The notes under the pieces were generated by a model. The model saw nothing but the letters and a program-made list of their open reading frames with translations. It did no database searches and was not told the DNA's origin. Source: Anniella stebbinsi (Eukaryota; Chordata; Lepidosauria; Squamata; Anniellidae). Taken from it: DNA of 64,000 bases. Positions 47,270 to 58,336 of this stretch are shown here, piece by piece. The number at the start of each line of letters is the position of its first letter. Within the stretch, counting starts at the first letter, position 1. Made by a program: the position numbers and the translations under genes. Location: assembly GCA_029215795.1 (NCBI GenBank), contig JARDYH010000002.1, positions 59,497,001-59,561,000 of the forward strand. The letters are read 5' to 3'.

Positions 47270-48320
47270 GTAAGTTTCATTTTTCCTTTCCATGGATTTT
47301 TGCTGCAGAGGATGTGTAATAAAATACAAATGTATTCATTTCCTTAGTGCACAGTCTGACCACTGAAGTCTCTTCAGCTTCCTTTTAATTTAAATTAATG
47401 ATGTGAGCATCTGCACCCATTAGAGTGAATCTATTTCCTAAGAATTGGTACGTATTTCCAGCAATCCTGACATGGCTCAGTGGGGAGATCTTTTGTGGAG
47501 CTACTGCTGTATTCAGAGCCCTGCAAAACTACAGGCAACCAGGGCAGCAGGGGTAGGGTGGGTGAGGGGAGAGTCATTATTTTTTCTTCTGGCTGATCTC
47601 AGACTCTTTTTTCCACCTCTAATTGGGTAGGAAAATAACCTGGATAGGGGGCTGATCCTGGAGCTTTACTGGGGAATAAAAGGGCTTTGGATCCAGCCGT
47701 TTTGGGGCCTTGAACTGAGTACTACCAGTGGGAACACCTCCAGCTATAGCTTTATACCCGTGGAGCTTTCTGTGGGCATAACAGGTGCCTTAGAGTGAAT
47801 TTTCCCCCCACCAGTGGAGAGAGATCTCTGCAGCAGCATAACCCTCTTCAGCCAGTACATCTGGGGATTTGGATTAGAATATTACTTATATTTTGTATGC
47901 TGCTCTATCTGTATATTGGCTAGAACAGAACATATAGGTGGAACAAAGAGGTAGGAAAACATGAAATGGACATAAAAATAAGAGAAGTACTGCAAACTAA
48001 TTCATATTTCACATATCACTTCCTCATTCACGTTCAGCACACTGTGGGGAGCAGAACCTTTTATGCAGGCATGAGGATAGTGGGAAGAAGAAAATAGGCT
48101 TAACACCCCAAGACTACACACAGTGGGCTCTTGCAGGAGAAGCAAGGAAAATGCCATATTCTTGTTCCTGCAAAGGTGGCAACCTGATATTATGTGTTAT
48201 GCCAGCATGCTGCATAACAAAGATGTAACAAAGAACTACAAGCCCTAGAATATTTTTAAATTAATTCATAAGTAAGCTGTGAGACTAAATAAATAAAACT
48301 AAGAGACAGGTTATAGGTTA

Positions 48321-48480
48321 CAGCAATAATCCTAAATACACTTACTAAGGAGAAAGCACCATTGAACACAATGGGATTTGCTTCCGAATAAGCATGCACT
48401 CTAAGGCTGCAATCCTATACTCACTTATCTGATAGTAAATCCCATTGAACTCAATGGGGCTTGCTTCTGACTAGATTTTG
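48321..48480. repeat. Short palindromic repeats, two tandem copies
   Basis: 48321-48402 and 48403-48475: each has CCATTGAACWCAATGGGRYT at its centre and AATCCTA at its edge. The second is close to the apparent consensus. Confidence 0.7.
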
Positions 48481-48704
48481 TTGCAAGTCTACAATATTGC
48501 ATCTAATTGTTTATGCATAAAAGTAAATGTCTACTAAATTTTAAGATTATATATAGATATAGATATAATAATATTTAACTCCTGGGTTATTGAATTCTGG
48601 ATTGTAGTGATGTGCGAACCCACCTATGCTAACAACCCATGGTTTGTTAACCATGAACAACCCAGAAAGGGAATCCATGGTTTCTTGTTGAGTTGTGAAC
48701 TATG

Positions 48705-49232
48705 AGGGCCTGTTCAGAAGTCATGCTAAGCCACTGTGATTTAGCATATTGTGTGGCAGAAGATTTCCCTCCCCACGATGGGCAGAGTACTCATGCCCAC
48801 TACCCAACTGCTGCAGGAGGGTTAGCCGGCCACCCAGGTAGTTCCCGTATTTGTCTGGTGGTAACTCCATGGCTTTCTCTTGTCGTTTTGGCAGAAAATA
48901 AAATGGCAGCAAACATATTGTCCACCAGCAAGAGCAACTACCACTTCCAGTGATGCTTTTGCCACCATGGACTTTCTCTATGGTCAAAAGTCATTTTGTT
49001 TTTTGGTTTTTAATGAAGTTGCTCCTGGGTGTCTGTTCAGGACATGGAGGATGGTGGGATGTGCGATTAAATCGCATGGAGGTATGTGATATGACTATGG
49101 AGAGGAGAGGAACCACAGGGTGTGGCATAGCTCCCGTTCGTGTGACGGGCCCGCTTGTCATGGTTCCATTACTCCTCCCCTCTCCGTAGTTCCCCTACAC
49201 TTCCCTCTTCCTTGAATGTGTGAATACGCCCT
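48705..49232. mobile_element. Inverted-terminal element, 528 bp
   Basis: Left end AGGGCCTGTTCAGAAGTCAT, right end reversed AGGGCGTATTCACACATTC. The left subterminal region reads GCTAAGCCACTGTGATTTAG, a motif of a repeat family spread through the window. Non-coding. Confidence 0.5.
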
Positions 49233-49823
49233 GAGTTGTTTAAACCAGGGGTTGTTGCTACGTGTGCACCCAGAACTGTTGTACATGGGTTGTTTCACCA
49301 GGTTACCAAGGTGGTGGGCAAGAGTGGTAAAAGAAAAACAACAACAACCCAGCAATGTTTCATGACAGTACTACAGTGCTGCAAAGACATTTAGGATACA
49401 GGGAGGAAGCGTGCAAAAAAGAAGGGGGGAAACAACCCAGGGATTGAAAAATCAAACAATAGTTTGTTCAGTCATATGTCAGACAAACCCCAGGTAGGAC
49501 AACTTGTCATGCCCCCACTGGAAGACAAGGAACAACCTGCAACCAGCAATGCCCAGGACCTGTCAGTAGACGAGGAGAAGCTCAGGCCCTCAGGGGTGAC
49601 TACCATGAGGATATCAACTGTGGAGGACAAAGACACTGCCTCAGAGGTGGAGGTAGAGAAACCCTCAAGCCACCTGAAAAGACAGGAACTCAGGGGTTCT
49701 AGACTGAGCCAGAGACCTCCTTGTGAGAAAAGATCTATCACATGTAGCAGGCTTGCTTTCAAGATCTGTTCAGCTGTGGTCATTAACAGTTTACATCTGA
49801 AGCTTGGGTATGGCTCTGACAGT
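49233..49823. other. Unassigned stretch with a 121-codon frame
   Basis: 49464-49829 (+) is open for 121 codons, polar and acidic (EDKEQPATSNAQDLSVDEEK, then a basic KRQELRGSRLSQRPPCEKR part). It ends at the beginning of the DIRS leader. Possibly part of an LTR retrotransposon interior or another element; I cannot assign it. Confidence 0.3.
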
Positions 49824-50117
49824 GGCTGAGTTCTTCTTCGTGGTCTCTGTGCATCACACACTATGGGCTTGCGCCGGCGCCGAGCCTCATTCCAGAAACT
49901 TCTAAAGCCTAGACTCTTGGCGGGAACCCCTCCCCCCACCGCCCTATCGCTCATGCTCGGGTTCCCACTTACTTCAGTTCTTTTTCGACCACCGTGCTGC
50001 TTGCCTCGCGGGAGACTTCTCTTATAATCGTTCGTATTTTCTGCTTAGACTCTCTTAGATTTATCTCCAACCTATCTAGTTGCTGTTTCATCTTTCTTCT
50101 TCTTCTTCTCTTCGTTC

Positions 50118-50180
50118 CTATATATATATATATATACATATGTTCTTGTTGCTTCTTCTTTCTCTCTCTCTCTCTCTGTT
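50118..50180 (+). repeat. (TA)n and (TC)n tracts in the DIRS leader
   Basis: ATATATATATATATATACAT followed 20 bases later by TCTCTCTCTCTCTCT and soon by a C-run of ten. Confidence 0.85.
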
Positions 50181-50237
50181 TCGCTCCCCCCCCCCCCCGG
50201 GAGTTACTTCCCCTTTCTCCCCGGGGCGAGCAACGGT

Positions 50238-51764
50238 ATGTCGCAGACTGCTTTATTTAAGGACTGCAGTTCGTGCAGAGCAAAACTTACTTTATCAGAT
50301 GGCCACTCACGGTGCCTACTTTGCCTGGGTGAGACCCATGTAGTGGATGCCTGCGCGCACTGCATGAATTTCTCGCGCCAAACGAGGAAAAACAGGGCGA
50401 ACAAGCTTAGGGCGCTCCTCTGGAAAAAAGCCCTGGAGACGGTAGATGCCCCAACCCGTCCGACGGTCATGGCCACCGTCGAGGTGCATGCCCCTGCGGA
50501 GGGGCCAAAGGATCGACCTCGTAAGGCGATGGCATTCCGCACCTCTGAAGAGATTAAGGCAAAGAGGCATAAAAAGGACACACTGCGCCTGGAGGGGAGC
50601 TCTCATAAAAAGAAAGATAGAGCCAAGACCGCCTCTAAGCCCTCCAAACCAAAGAAGGAGCCTCCGAGGAAGGAGCAACTCCCCTCAGCGCCGCCTCAAT
50701 CGAGGCCTGCCTCGGTACCGACTAGATCCCCGATACCGATGGCTCGCGCGGTACTGTCGCCACCGGCGTCGGTATCTATCCCGCTCTCGTGGCCTCGCCC
50801 ACCACCGCTGACTCGTGCCCCGGCACCGACGTCTCAGCATACGACGAAGTCAACCTCGGTACTGAGCAAACCTCTTTCAGCCGCGCATCGCGCAGGGCCC
50901 GTCACCGACGTGCCCTTCCGTTCTCCAACGGTGTCGACGCTGCATCCGTCGATGTCACCGCCGGCTCCAGCGCCTGAGGAGAGAGCCTTTGATCCGCTGT
51001 CCCCCCGGACATCGTTAGCACCTTCACCGGTATCAAGGGTTTTTTCACCGGACCGCCGGTACCGCTCTCGGTCCCCCACGCCATCGAGGGATTGGGATCG
51101 CTTCTCAGACCACTCCGTGAGATCCTGGTCCTCGCACTCACGGCCTCCAGCTCAGACCGGCTCGCGACAGCGCTTCCTTTTCGACCCCTACACGGGCCAC
51201 AGACTTACGGGAGAGGATACCTTTGTTCCACCGCTGCCGCCTAGGCTCCCACCGTCAGCCACGGTATTGGCCCCGCCACCTGAGGCACCGGTACCGATAG
51301 CTTCTCCGGCTCCACTGCTGCCGCTCGACGTCGAGGCCCCTATGTCTCCCAACTCCGGGGAGGATTACGCCTCCGATTCATCTTCTTCGGTGGACCCGCC
51401 TCCGTCTCTTCCATCTCCGGACGACGCCGTCGGTACCAATAAGTGGGCCTCCCCATCTGTCGAAGTAGCCATGTTCACCGAGCAAATGCTACGCATGGCT
51501 CAATCGTTAGGGGTGGAACCTCAGCAGCCAGTGGAGCAGTGCGTCGACACCATTTATGATGTCATGTACGGGGACTCGTCATCCACACCGGCCATCCCCC
51601 TGATCCTGACCCTCCTTCACACTGCGAAGGAGTCTTGGAAGACCCCGGCTACCATGGGTCCAGTGTCTAAACGCCTGGACTCACTATATAAAATACAGGA
51701 AAAGGATGCTGGCTTTCTCCTTACTCATCTGAAACCCAATTCGGTGATCGTGGAATTCGCCTAG
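50238..51764 (+). pseudogene. DIRS gag, N-terminal and central part
   Basis: 508 codons. Residues 10-45 carry a zinc-finger-like cluster (CSSC, then DGHSRCLLCLGETHVVDAC and CMNF) that is characteristic of DIRS gag proteins. It is followed by a Lys-rich region (about 60-150), a long Pro/Ser-rich low-complexity segment (150-400) and a C-terminal conserved part starting WASPSVEVAMFTEQMLRMAQ. The frame meets TAG at 51762-51764, but homologous sequence continues in frame (FAPVDREGRKLDSFGRRVYS), so the stop is a mutation. Gag packages the element's RNA. The vertebrate LAP2alpha C-terminal domain is thought to derive from such a gag. Base composition is far more GC-rich than the surrounding intron. 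Confidence 0.75.
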
Positions 51765-51907
51765 GGGAGACCATCAAAGTCCCACTTCGCACCAGTTGAC
51801 AGGGAGGGAAGAAAGCTGGATTCCTTTGGTCGCAGAGTCTATTCCTCCGCAGCACTGGCCATGAAGGTCACCAATTACCAAGCCATGATGGCCAGATACC
51901 ACCTTTT

Positions 51908-52435
51908 TTGTGGGACAAGGTGTCTTCGCTCCATACACACCTACCAGACGAAATTCATGACGCGGCGCAAGTCTTCCAACAGGAAGCAACTGCCCTGGCC
52001 AAACAGGAGTTAACAACCACTCATCACCAAATGGACTGCCTCTCTAAGGCCATGGTGGGAGCTATCGCTCTGCGGCGACATGTGTGGCTACGGTCTTCAA
52101 ACTTACCTCAGGAGTCCAAATCCAGAATTGAGGACCTACCCTTTGACGGGGAAGGCCTTTTCAACACGACTACGGATTCGACAATGGACACGATCCAAAA
52201 AGCGAAGACTACTGCGAAAAAGATGGGTTTTTACCCCCCTTCAACATCTCACTCGTACCGCCCACGCAGGTGGGGCAGACAACAACCTTACCAGCCACGC
52301 CATTCACAACAGTGCCAACGACATTTCCAGCCAGCCGCTTCTCAAACAGCGTTTCCGCAAAGAAGGAATTATCCACAGGGAAGATTCCGCCAACAGCGAG
52401 GAAGGCCTGATGCACAGCAAAAACAGCGTCTTTGA
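51908..52435 (+). pseudogene. DIRS gag, C-terminal part in another frame
   Basis: 175 codons continuing the gag: WDKVSSLHTHLPDEIHDAAQ, KQELTTTHHQMDCLSKAMVG, then a helical region and a basic Gln/Arg/Pro-rich tail (about residues 115-175) likely to bind RNA. It is in a different frame from the upstream piece because of a frameshift near 51908-51912 in a run of T. The initial ATG is inside the gag and is not a natural start. With the TAG at 51762, this makes two lesions in one gag. Confidence 0.72.
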
Positions 52436-53038
52436 CTCTTTCCGGGTCAATCACCATCCACACACAACATTCGACCACCGGGGAGTGGCCTAACGGACAT
52501 GGAGTAGAGTCAGAACTCTCTTGCTCTCATTAAGAAGCAATGAAATATTTACAAAATCCCTAATTTGGAGGTGATGGATTCTTGATTAACGATTTGATTT
52601 CGGGTCCGGAAGCTTTACTGCATCTGTGGTGAGAGAAGCAGCTGGATAACTACTATAACAGCAGAGGAGAAAACGAAACTGTTTTGGAGGTGGACGGGAG
52701 CTCTGACAGGTGATTACTGAAGGTAATTAATGGACCTTAATTGGAAGCAGCAAGGTTAAGATAACTTTAGAGGGAGAGGCTGAAGTGATTTAAGTGGGAA
52801 AAGTGACTTTTAACCTCCAGTTGAAGGAGCTAGAAGCCGAAGCGCAACTGTTGATTTGAGCCAAGAGGATATTTGAGGCGGATAGCGATGATTTAGGTGA
52901 GGGGTGCGGATTTATGAGTTTAGCTTTATGAAAAGAAAGCAAAAAGATTAAAAATCCAGTGCCCCCGCCTGGAGCAGATTATCGAAAGATCATCCGTCTG
53001 ATAGGAACTGGCAGCGGCTTACGAGGGTTGCTGGAACT

Positions 53039-53998
53039 ATGCCAGACAATATGTCGGACAAGCAGCAGCAATCGGACAAGACAGGGAAATCCCCAGGTCA
53101 CTCCGGAAATACTAAATATGGCACAGCTCCTAAAGCAGCAGGTGCAGTACCAAAACCGGCCAAAGAGAGTCAAGCAGAGACCTCAGATGATTTAATGAGC
53201 AAAATTCAGAATGTGATGGAGGTGGCTTTACTGAAGCAGGAGGAAAGATTAATGCAAAGAATCAAGGACTCACAGCAGGAATTTATGGTGGACCTTCAAA
53301 CTGTGGTGGATAATATGGAAAGAATGGAGAGGAATACGATGAAGCTGCAGGAAGACAGCAAGAAACAGGGGGACCATTTGAAGTAGATGGACTTGCGCTT
53401 AATTGCTTTGGAAGATCGGGACAGGAGAGTTAACATTCGAATTAGATTTTTTGGAGAGAGAGAGGGAGAGAGTCCTAAGGATTTAAGAGACATAATTTTG
53501 GCATGGATTAAGGAAATTGAACCTCAGGAAACTTGGGAGATGGCGGATATTGAGAGGATCCACAGAGTGGGTTATAAGAAGAAGGGGATGCTCCCAAGAG
53601 ATATAATTGTCAAATTTGCTAATTACTACAAGAAAGAAAAGTTGATGCAAGCAATTAGACGTCAAGCCCAGCTGATGCTACAAGCAACATCAATTGAGGT
53701 TTACCAGGATCTATGCCCTCAAACGGTGCAGTGGCGGAAGAGTGTTAGACTGTGTACAGTGGCTTTGCGGAAGAGATCGATAACATATAGTTGGGGATAC
53801 CCAGTCTTTCTGAGATTTATGTGGAAAGGGAAGCAACATAGAATAACATCATGTGAGCAAGGGATGGATCTTCTGGAAAAGCTGGGCTTAGTGGATCCCA
53901 CGGTTGTTGGAGAAACAAAGCAGGATGAAGGTGCTGGAGGGGAAGTCTGTCCTGATCGTCCACAGGAGGAAGGTGCCATAGGTGGAATCCATCAATGA
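53039..53998 (+). pseudogene. L1-type ORF1 protein (RNA-binding chaperone)
   Basis: Two in-frame pieces are separated by a single TAG at 53384-53386. The first (115 codons) starts MPDNMSDKQQQSDKTGKSPG and becomes a coiled coil with heptads around MSKIQNVMEVALLKQEERLM to NMERMERNTMKLQED. The second (203 codons) carries the RRM-like start LRLIALEDRDRRVNIRIRFF, a IERIHRVGYKK block, PRDIIVKFANYYKKEKLMQA and a C-terminal domain ending in an acidic tail. This is the domain order of L1 ORF1p: coiled coil, RRM, C-terminal domain. The protein trimerises and coats L1 RNA. Without the stop the ORF would be about 319 residues, normal for L1. Confidence 0.78.
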
Positions 53999-54249
53999 AG
54001 AAATATTATTGTAAAAGGGATAAGAAAAGATTATAAGAGAGGGGAGGGTCAGATTTCTGCTCCGGGAATGTTGGGTTGCTTCTCCCCCCCCCCCCCCGAA
54101 GAGTTCTAAGAATAATTGGGGCCATTGCCCAGGAAGGTCCGGTGAGGAGGGGGGTGAAGATGGGGGGTAAATGTGGGGGGGGGGTGAGGGAGGGGGGGTA
54201 TGTGTATCACAGAGGGAAACCAATATAGAGGTGTGGGTGAAAGAGAGAG

Positions 54250-54674
54250 ATGGAAAATAAATTAAGGGTTGCAACTTTAAATGTTAAAGGGCTAGGAACT
54301 GTTATAAAAAGGAAGAGAATAGAAATGTTATTAAAAAAAGAGAAAGCTGATGTAATTTTTCACTAGCAATATGGGATAAAGGAAATGAGAATATAAATAA
54401 GAGAGAATTAATAAACAACCTCCTGGCTCCCGTCAGAATAATGATTGCTAAAAACTGGAAAGGGCAAGGGATATATACTATAGAAGAATGGTATAAAGAA
54501 ATATGGGATATGGCACTTAATGACAAGCTAACGTGTAAAATGAAAATAAAGAGGGGAATGTCCAGTAAGAATGATTTTGGAGATGTATGGAGCCCATTTT
54601 TGGAATATGTATTAAGAACGGGGAAGGGGCAAATACCTTCAAAAGAGTCTTTACACTTTTGGAAAGAAGAATAA
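54250..54674 (+). pseudogene. L1 ORF2 remnant: both ends only
   Basis: The frame from 54250 reads MENKLRVATLNVKGLGTVIK and continues to EKADVIF, the start of the L1 APE-type endonuclease (TLNVNGL, then DVIFLQE in the family), then meets TAG at 54364-54366. The catalytic Gln-Glu-Thr region is already lost. From about 54390 another frame reads NLLAPVRIMIAKNWKGQGIY, TIEEWYKEIWDMALNDKLTC and DVWSPFLEYVLRTGKG, matching the extreme C-terminus of L1/Tx1-type ORF2. The roughly 1,100 residues between (rest of endonuclease, RT, most of the C-terminus) are missing. Confidence 0.72.
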
Positions 54675-54808
54675 TGTATAATTGAAGGTCTCCTGGGGGG
54701 AGGGGAGCACGGGGGGTATGCGGTATGTATTGTATTTTATGTTGTTTTATGTTGAAAAAATAATAAAATAAAAAAATAAAAAAAATAAAAATAAAAATAA
54801 TTAAAAAA

Positions 54809-56219
54809 AGGTTAGTGTGGGTGCCAGCTGTGGTTTCAATACTCCCCAGCAAGGACAAAGCTGAACCTGTATCGAACACAAATAGGAGGAGGAAATACCT
54901 TCAAATCCATTTCTCCTAACAATGCAACCAAGCGCTACAAAGTTTCTTGCATGAAATTAAATCCTCCAAGTTGAAGGATATTTTAAAACAATAAACATAG
55001 CTCCATAAAGCATGAAATAACTCCGTAAGAGTCCCTACATATTGAGTTACATAAACTTGATGCATTCCAGGATTCTGAATGAGTTCCTGTGTCGTAACTA
55101 GAAAATTCTATTTATAATGAAAGTAAGTATGTTATAACTGGGCTTTTGAACAGTTCTTCACCTTTCCTAAGACGGATGTGGCTACAAAGCCTCAAGGCTA
55201 ATTTTATCTTCAGGCAGGATGAGATGGCCTACCTGAGGCAGCAGCTTTTGCAACACTGTTGAAAAGCAGCCAATGGTCAACTATGTTATTTAGTTTTATT
55301 AGTTTCTATTTTTCCTTTCGGAAGGGCATTTTAATTTCAATCTGAAATTCAGAATAATTTAAAACCAGGGTAAATTATTTTTGGTTATATAGAGGACTAT
55401 TCATTTCTACTACAAGGGGCTCCATTTTAACTTTGCTAGTATGCAGTACTTTGAGAAGTGCATTTGGTCACATCTTCTCTGGATACTGAAGATTTTATGG
55501 TATTATAAAAATAGCATTAGGATTAAAAATTCAAAAGAAGTACAGTCAGGAGATCCATCCAGAGTTAGTGCTTATGTAAGTTACCGCTGTGCTGAATATT
55601 TCTTTCTTTTTTATTTTCTGCAATTTGTTTAGCATTGGGGGTGAAATGAAGAGTAGTTGCAAGAGGGCTGGGAAGGTGGGAAGATTTTGATGAAATGTTT
55701 AACTAGAAAGTGGGGGAAGCCGGAGTTCCATTTTCTTTATTAGGTGTCTGAATAATCTTTTATCTATTTTTTACTATTAAAATGCCTTGTGTTTGCAGCA
55801 TCAGTGGGCTCTTCTCAGACAGGTTTTTAGAGTGCAGCAATTCCTGGAATGCCAGTGTGGCTATGCAATGTTGTATGATCACATGGACATCCCAAGAAGT
55901 GCTGCAAGCTGAAAGCCTATCTGAGAAAAGGCCTGCAGTGCTGTGAATGATCTTGTGGGGGGCATTCTAATAGTAAAAATAGATAGAATCCCTCTCGGAC
56001 ACTAACAGCACTTGTTGGGGCATGCTGGATAGTGTAGGACATTTTTCTGTCTAAATATGCATAGGATTATGCCAATAATAAGGTAAATGGAGCCCTTGGC
56101 TAGTTAGAAATTTCTTCAGAATTCACCCTTACTCTGCAAAAGTTGCAGAACAAATAGTGCATCTTTTGCAGGGAGCAAAGAACTTTTCAAAAGTGGGGAA
56201 CAGGGTTTGGCACAGCACT
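54809..56219. other. Unassigned intron
   Basis: AT-rich, no gene recognised. Begins directly at the L1 tail. Confidence 0.45.
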
Positions 56220-56227
56220 AATGTAAG

Positions 56228-56628
56228 TTGGGTGACCAACTGTCAGGATTTTCCTGGATTTGTCCTGGGTTTTCCCCCCTATCCTGGGTGTCGGGGAATT
56301 TTCTGTAATTTTCTATAATGTCCTAGAATTACACACTTTCCCCTTTAAGACCGCCATTGATGTGGTGGGGGGAATGATGCACTTCCCGAAGGCCCCATTG
56401 GAGCAGTTTGGGGGGCAGGAATGACACATTTTCCTCTCCTCCTCTCCAATTGGGGCCCTTTCTGGGGCTTCTGGAAAACATGCCATTCACAACCACCACA
56501 CTAATGGCAGCTGCCAATGGCATGGCAGGGGGAATGACATGCTTTCCGGAGGCCTAGAAAGCATGTTTTCCTGCCCCCTCCCCCCACTGGGTGTCCTCTT
56601 TCTTGGTTTCCCAAATATGGTCACCCTA
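56228..56628. mobile_element. hAT-type non-autonomous element with 8-bp target duplication
   Basis: 401 bases with ends TTGGGTGACCAACTGTCAGG and CCAAATATGGTCACCCTA. Both flanks read AATGTAAG (56220-56227 and 56629-56636). It shares the GGGTGACCA terminus with the element at 19.7 kb but has a different, G-rich interior. Confidence 0.85.
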
Positions 56629-57004
56629 AATGTAAGTGTCTAAAATGCCTCAAAACAGTGGCTATTATTTGAAGATTTTTATGATAGTATTTTCCATATT
56701 GAAAGTCCAGTTTAAGAGGACCAAGGAGAATAGCATGAAAGAACTCTCATTTCAGAGCATGCCAAAGAACTTGATTGAATTAATGCAAAATTGGGCCTAC
56801 ACCAGCCTGTAGTTACTCTATACATGTTACTATATATTTCAGTGGATATTACATTAAAGATCAGGGTTTATACAGACTGCAAAGTTTGCATGCTCATGTG
56901 ATCCTTATGAAGGCTGAGGTAAAAGGAGGGTCACAAGTGACTTGCATATAAGTACTGAATTGAAGAAGTCTAAAATTCTGTACAATTTGTTCTGTACTAC
57001 TACT

Positions 57005-57250
57005 TAGGCCTAATCCTCACCAAGCAGGATATAGCACTATGAAAGCGATATGAAAGCTGTATTTAAAAGGCAGGAGCCACACCAAGCAGGTTATAGCACT
57101 ATGAAAGCGGTATATGGTATGTGTCAATGGGTCCCAACAGTTGTCAGTGCACTTCAATACCGCTATAAAGCAGTAGTGTGACTCCTGCCTTTTATATACT
57201 GCTTTCATGGTGCTTTCATAGTGCAATATCCTGCTTGGTGTGTAGGCCTA
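57005..57250. mobile_element. Palindromic MITE (CAAGCAGGATATAGC family)
   Basis: Ends TAGGCCTAATCCTCACCAAG and CTGCTTGGTGTGTAGGCCTA. Arms share AGGATATAGCACTATGAAAG and its complement, and the left arm holds that motif twice. A 30-base piece of the same family sits at 21751-21785 inside a SINE. Confidence 0.75.
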
Positions 57251-57552
57251 AATCTCCATGCTTTATTTGGAGCCCCTCACAAACTGAAGGAAGACAAGTG
57301 GAGCTGCCAAGAGGAAAACTCCAGGGAGATGAATGGCATAGGTGGAAGATGCTTGCTTACCTAAGGGTGAACACAAGTATAATATAAAGAGAGAACTCGC
57401 CTCACAACCCTTAGTCGTAGGTTGCTCCTGGCTTCTTCTCAGCCTTGCCACTGGAATGATAAATGTACCATGATGGTGAACCCCATTTAGGGTAAATTGT
57501 TGATACCTCCACAATTTATAAATGAAAACTGATCCCATGATTGCCATGAGAA

Positions 57553-57767
57553 TATTGCCTCTTCATCACAACAGTTAAAGGTGCAGGGGCTCTGCCTTCT
57601 TTTGTATATGGTCACTGTAGTATAGTGCATGCACCTCTAACTGTTGTGATGAAGAGGGAATTTCACCAGGAACTAATTGCATACAAATTACACTGGCTGA
57701 AATTCCCTTTTCTCTACAACTGTTAAAGTTACGTGAGCCCTGACCTGGATTTTATCTGGTCACCCTA
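57553..57767. mobile_element. Nested or rearranged hAT-type MITE fragments
   Basis: Two right-end-like pieces in tandem: 57553-57618 (CTTCATCACAACAGTTAAAG to ATGGTCACTGTAG) and 57619-57767 (ending TCTGGTCACCCTA). Both are related to the element at 19670-19841 through AACAGTTAAAG and GGAATTTCACC motifs. Confidence 0.65.
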
Positions 57768-57923
57768 CAAAAGTGCAATAATGTTTCAATGATTCAAGGG
57801 AAGAATTATTCTTGGGTAGCTTCCATGCTAGGATCTTTTAGCACTGCTGAGGCATCAAACTTCCACTGTTAGCTATAAGCAGTATTAAAGTAGTAGTTCA
57901 ACGTTGTATTTGATGAAATACTA

Positions 57924-58110
57924 TTAGGATGACCATATGGAAAGGAGGACAGGGCTCCTGTATCATTAACAGTTGTATAGAAAAGAGAATTTCAGCAGGT
58001 GTCATTTGTGTGCATCTAGCACCTGGTGAAATTCCCTCTTCATCACAACAGTTAAAGCTGCAGGTGACCAGATACAAAAGAGGGCAAGGCTACTGCAGCT
58101 TTAACTGTAG
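57924..58110. mobile_element. hAT-type MITE, right end degraded
   Basis: Left end TAGGATGACCATATGGAAAG, then GGAGGACAGGGCTCCTGTAT, close to the 19.7 kb element. The right half continues to GCTGCAGCTTTAACT without a clear terminal repeat. Confidence 0.7.
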
Positions 58111-58267
58111 ATATTTTTTTATGTTGTCTAGAGCTGGTGAGAAACAGTGAGTCAGTGAAAAATCAATCAAATTGATCCAGTAATTTGGGGGGAAAATACT
58201 TTTGTGGCTTCCTACCCCACCCCCATTTTTATTTACTGATTCATTTTACAGATTTTTCAGCACATTA

Positions 58268-58336
58268 CTTGGGCCTAAATCTCATTGAACTCAGTGGTGC
58301 TTACTTCTGATCAAGTATGCATAAAATTGCACTGTT
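58268..58336. repeat. Short palindromic repeat, copy 6
   Basis: CTCATTGAACTCAGTGGTGC, TTACTTCTGATCAAGTATGC and ATAAAATTGCACTG. Left edge partly lost. Confidence 0.55.

Larger units (their letters stand above)
49824..52500 (+). mobile_element. DIRS-type retrotransposon, 3'-truncated
   Basis: A GC-rich leader from about 49824 (TTCGTGGTCTCTGTGCATCA) is followed by a gag gene at 50238-52435. DIRS elements use a tyrosine recombinase and have RT, RNase H and often methyltransferase frames after gag; none of these follow here. The sequence changes to an L1-like element by about 52500. The left limit is a judgement based on the GC change and my memory of lizard DIRS leaders. A TA-rich and a TCTC-rich simple repeat at 50118-50180 lie in the leader. 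Confidence 0.7.
52500..54808 (+). mobile_element. Internally deleted L1-like LINE (half-L1)
   Basis: It consists of a 5' UTR of about 540 bases, an ORF1, the first 38 codons of ORF2, an abrupt junction at about 54366-54380, the last roughly 100 codons of ORF2, a short 3' UTR and an A-rich tail with AATAAA-like units at 54757-54808. The left end is placed at the change from DIRS sequence and is approximate. Target duplications could not be found by eye. The layout resembles mammalian HAL1 elements, which keep ORF1 and lose ORF2. Confidence 0.72.
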
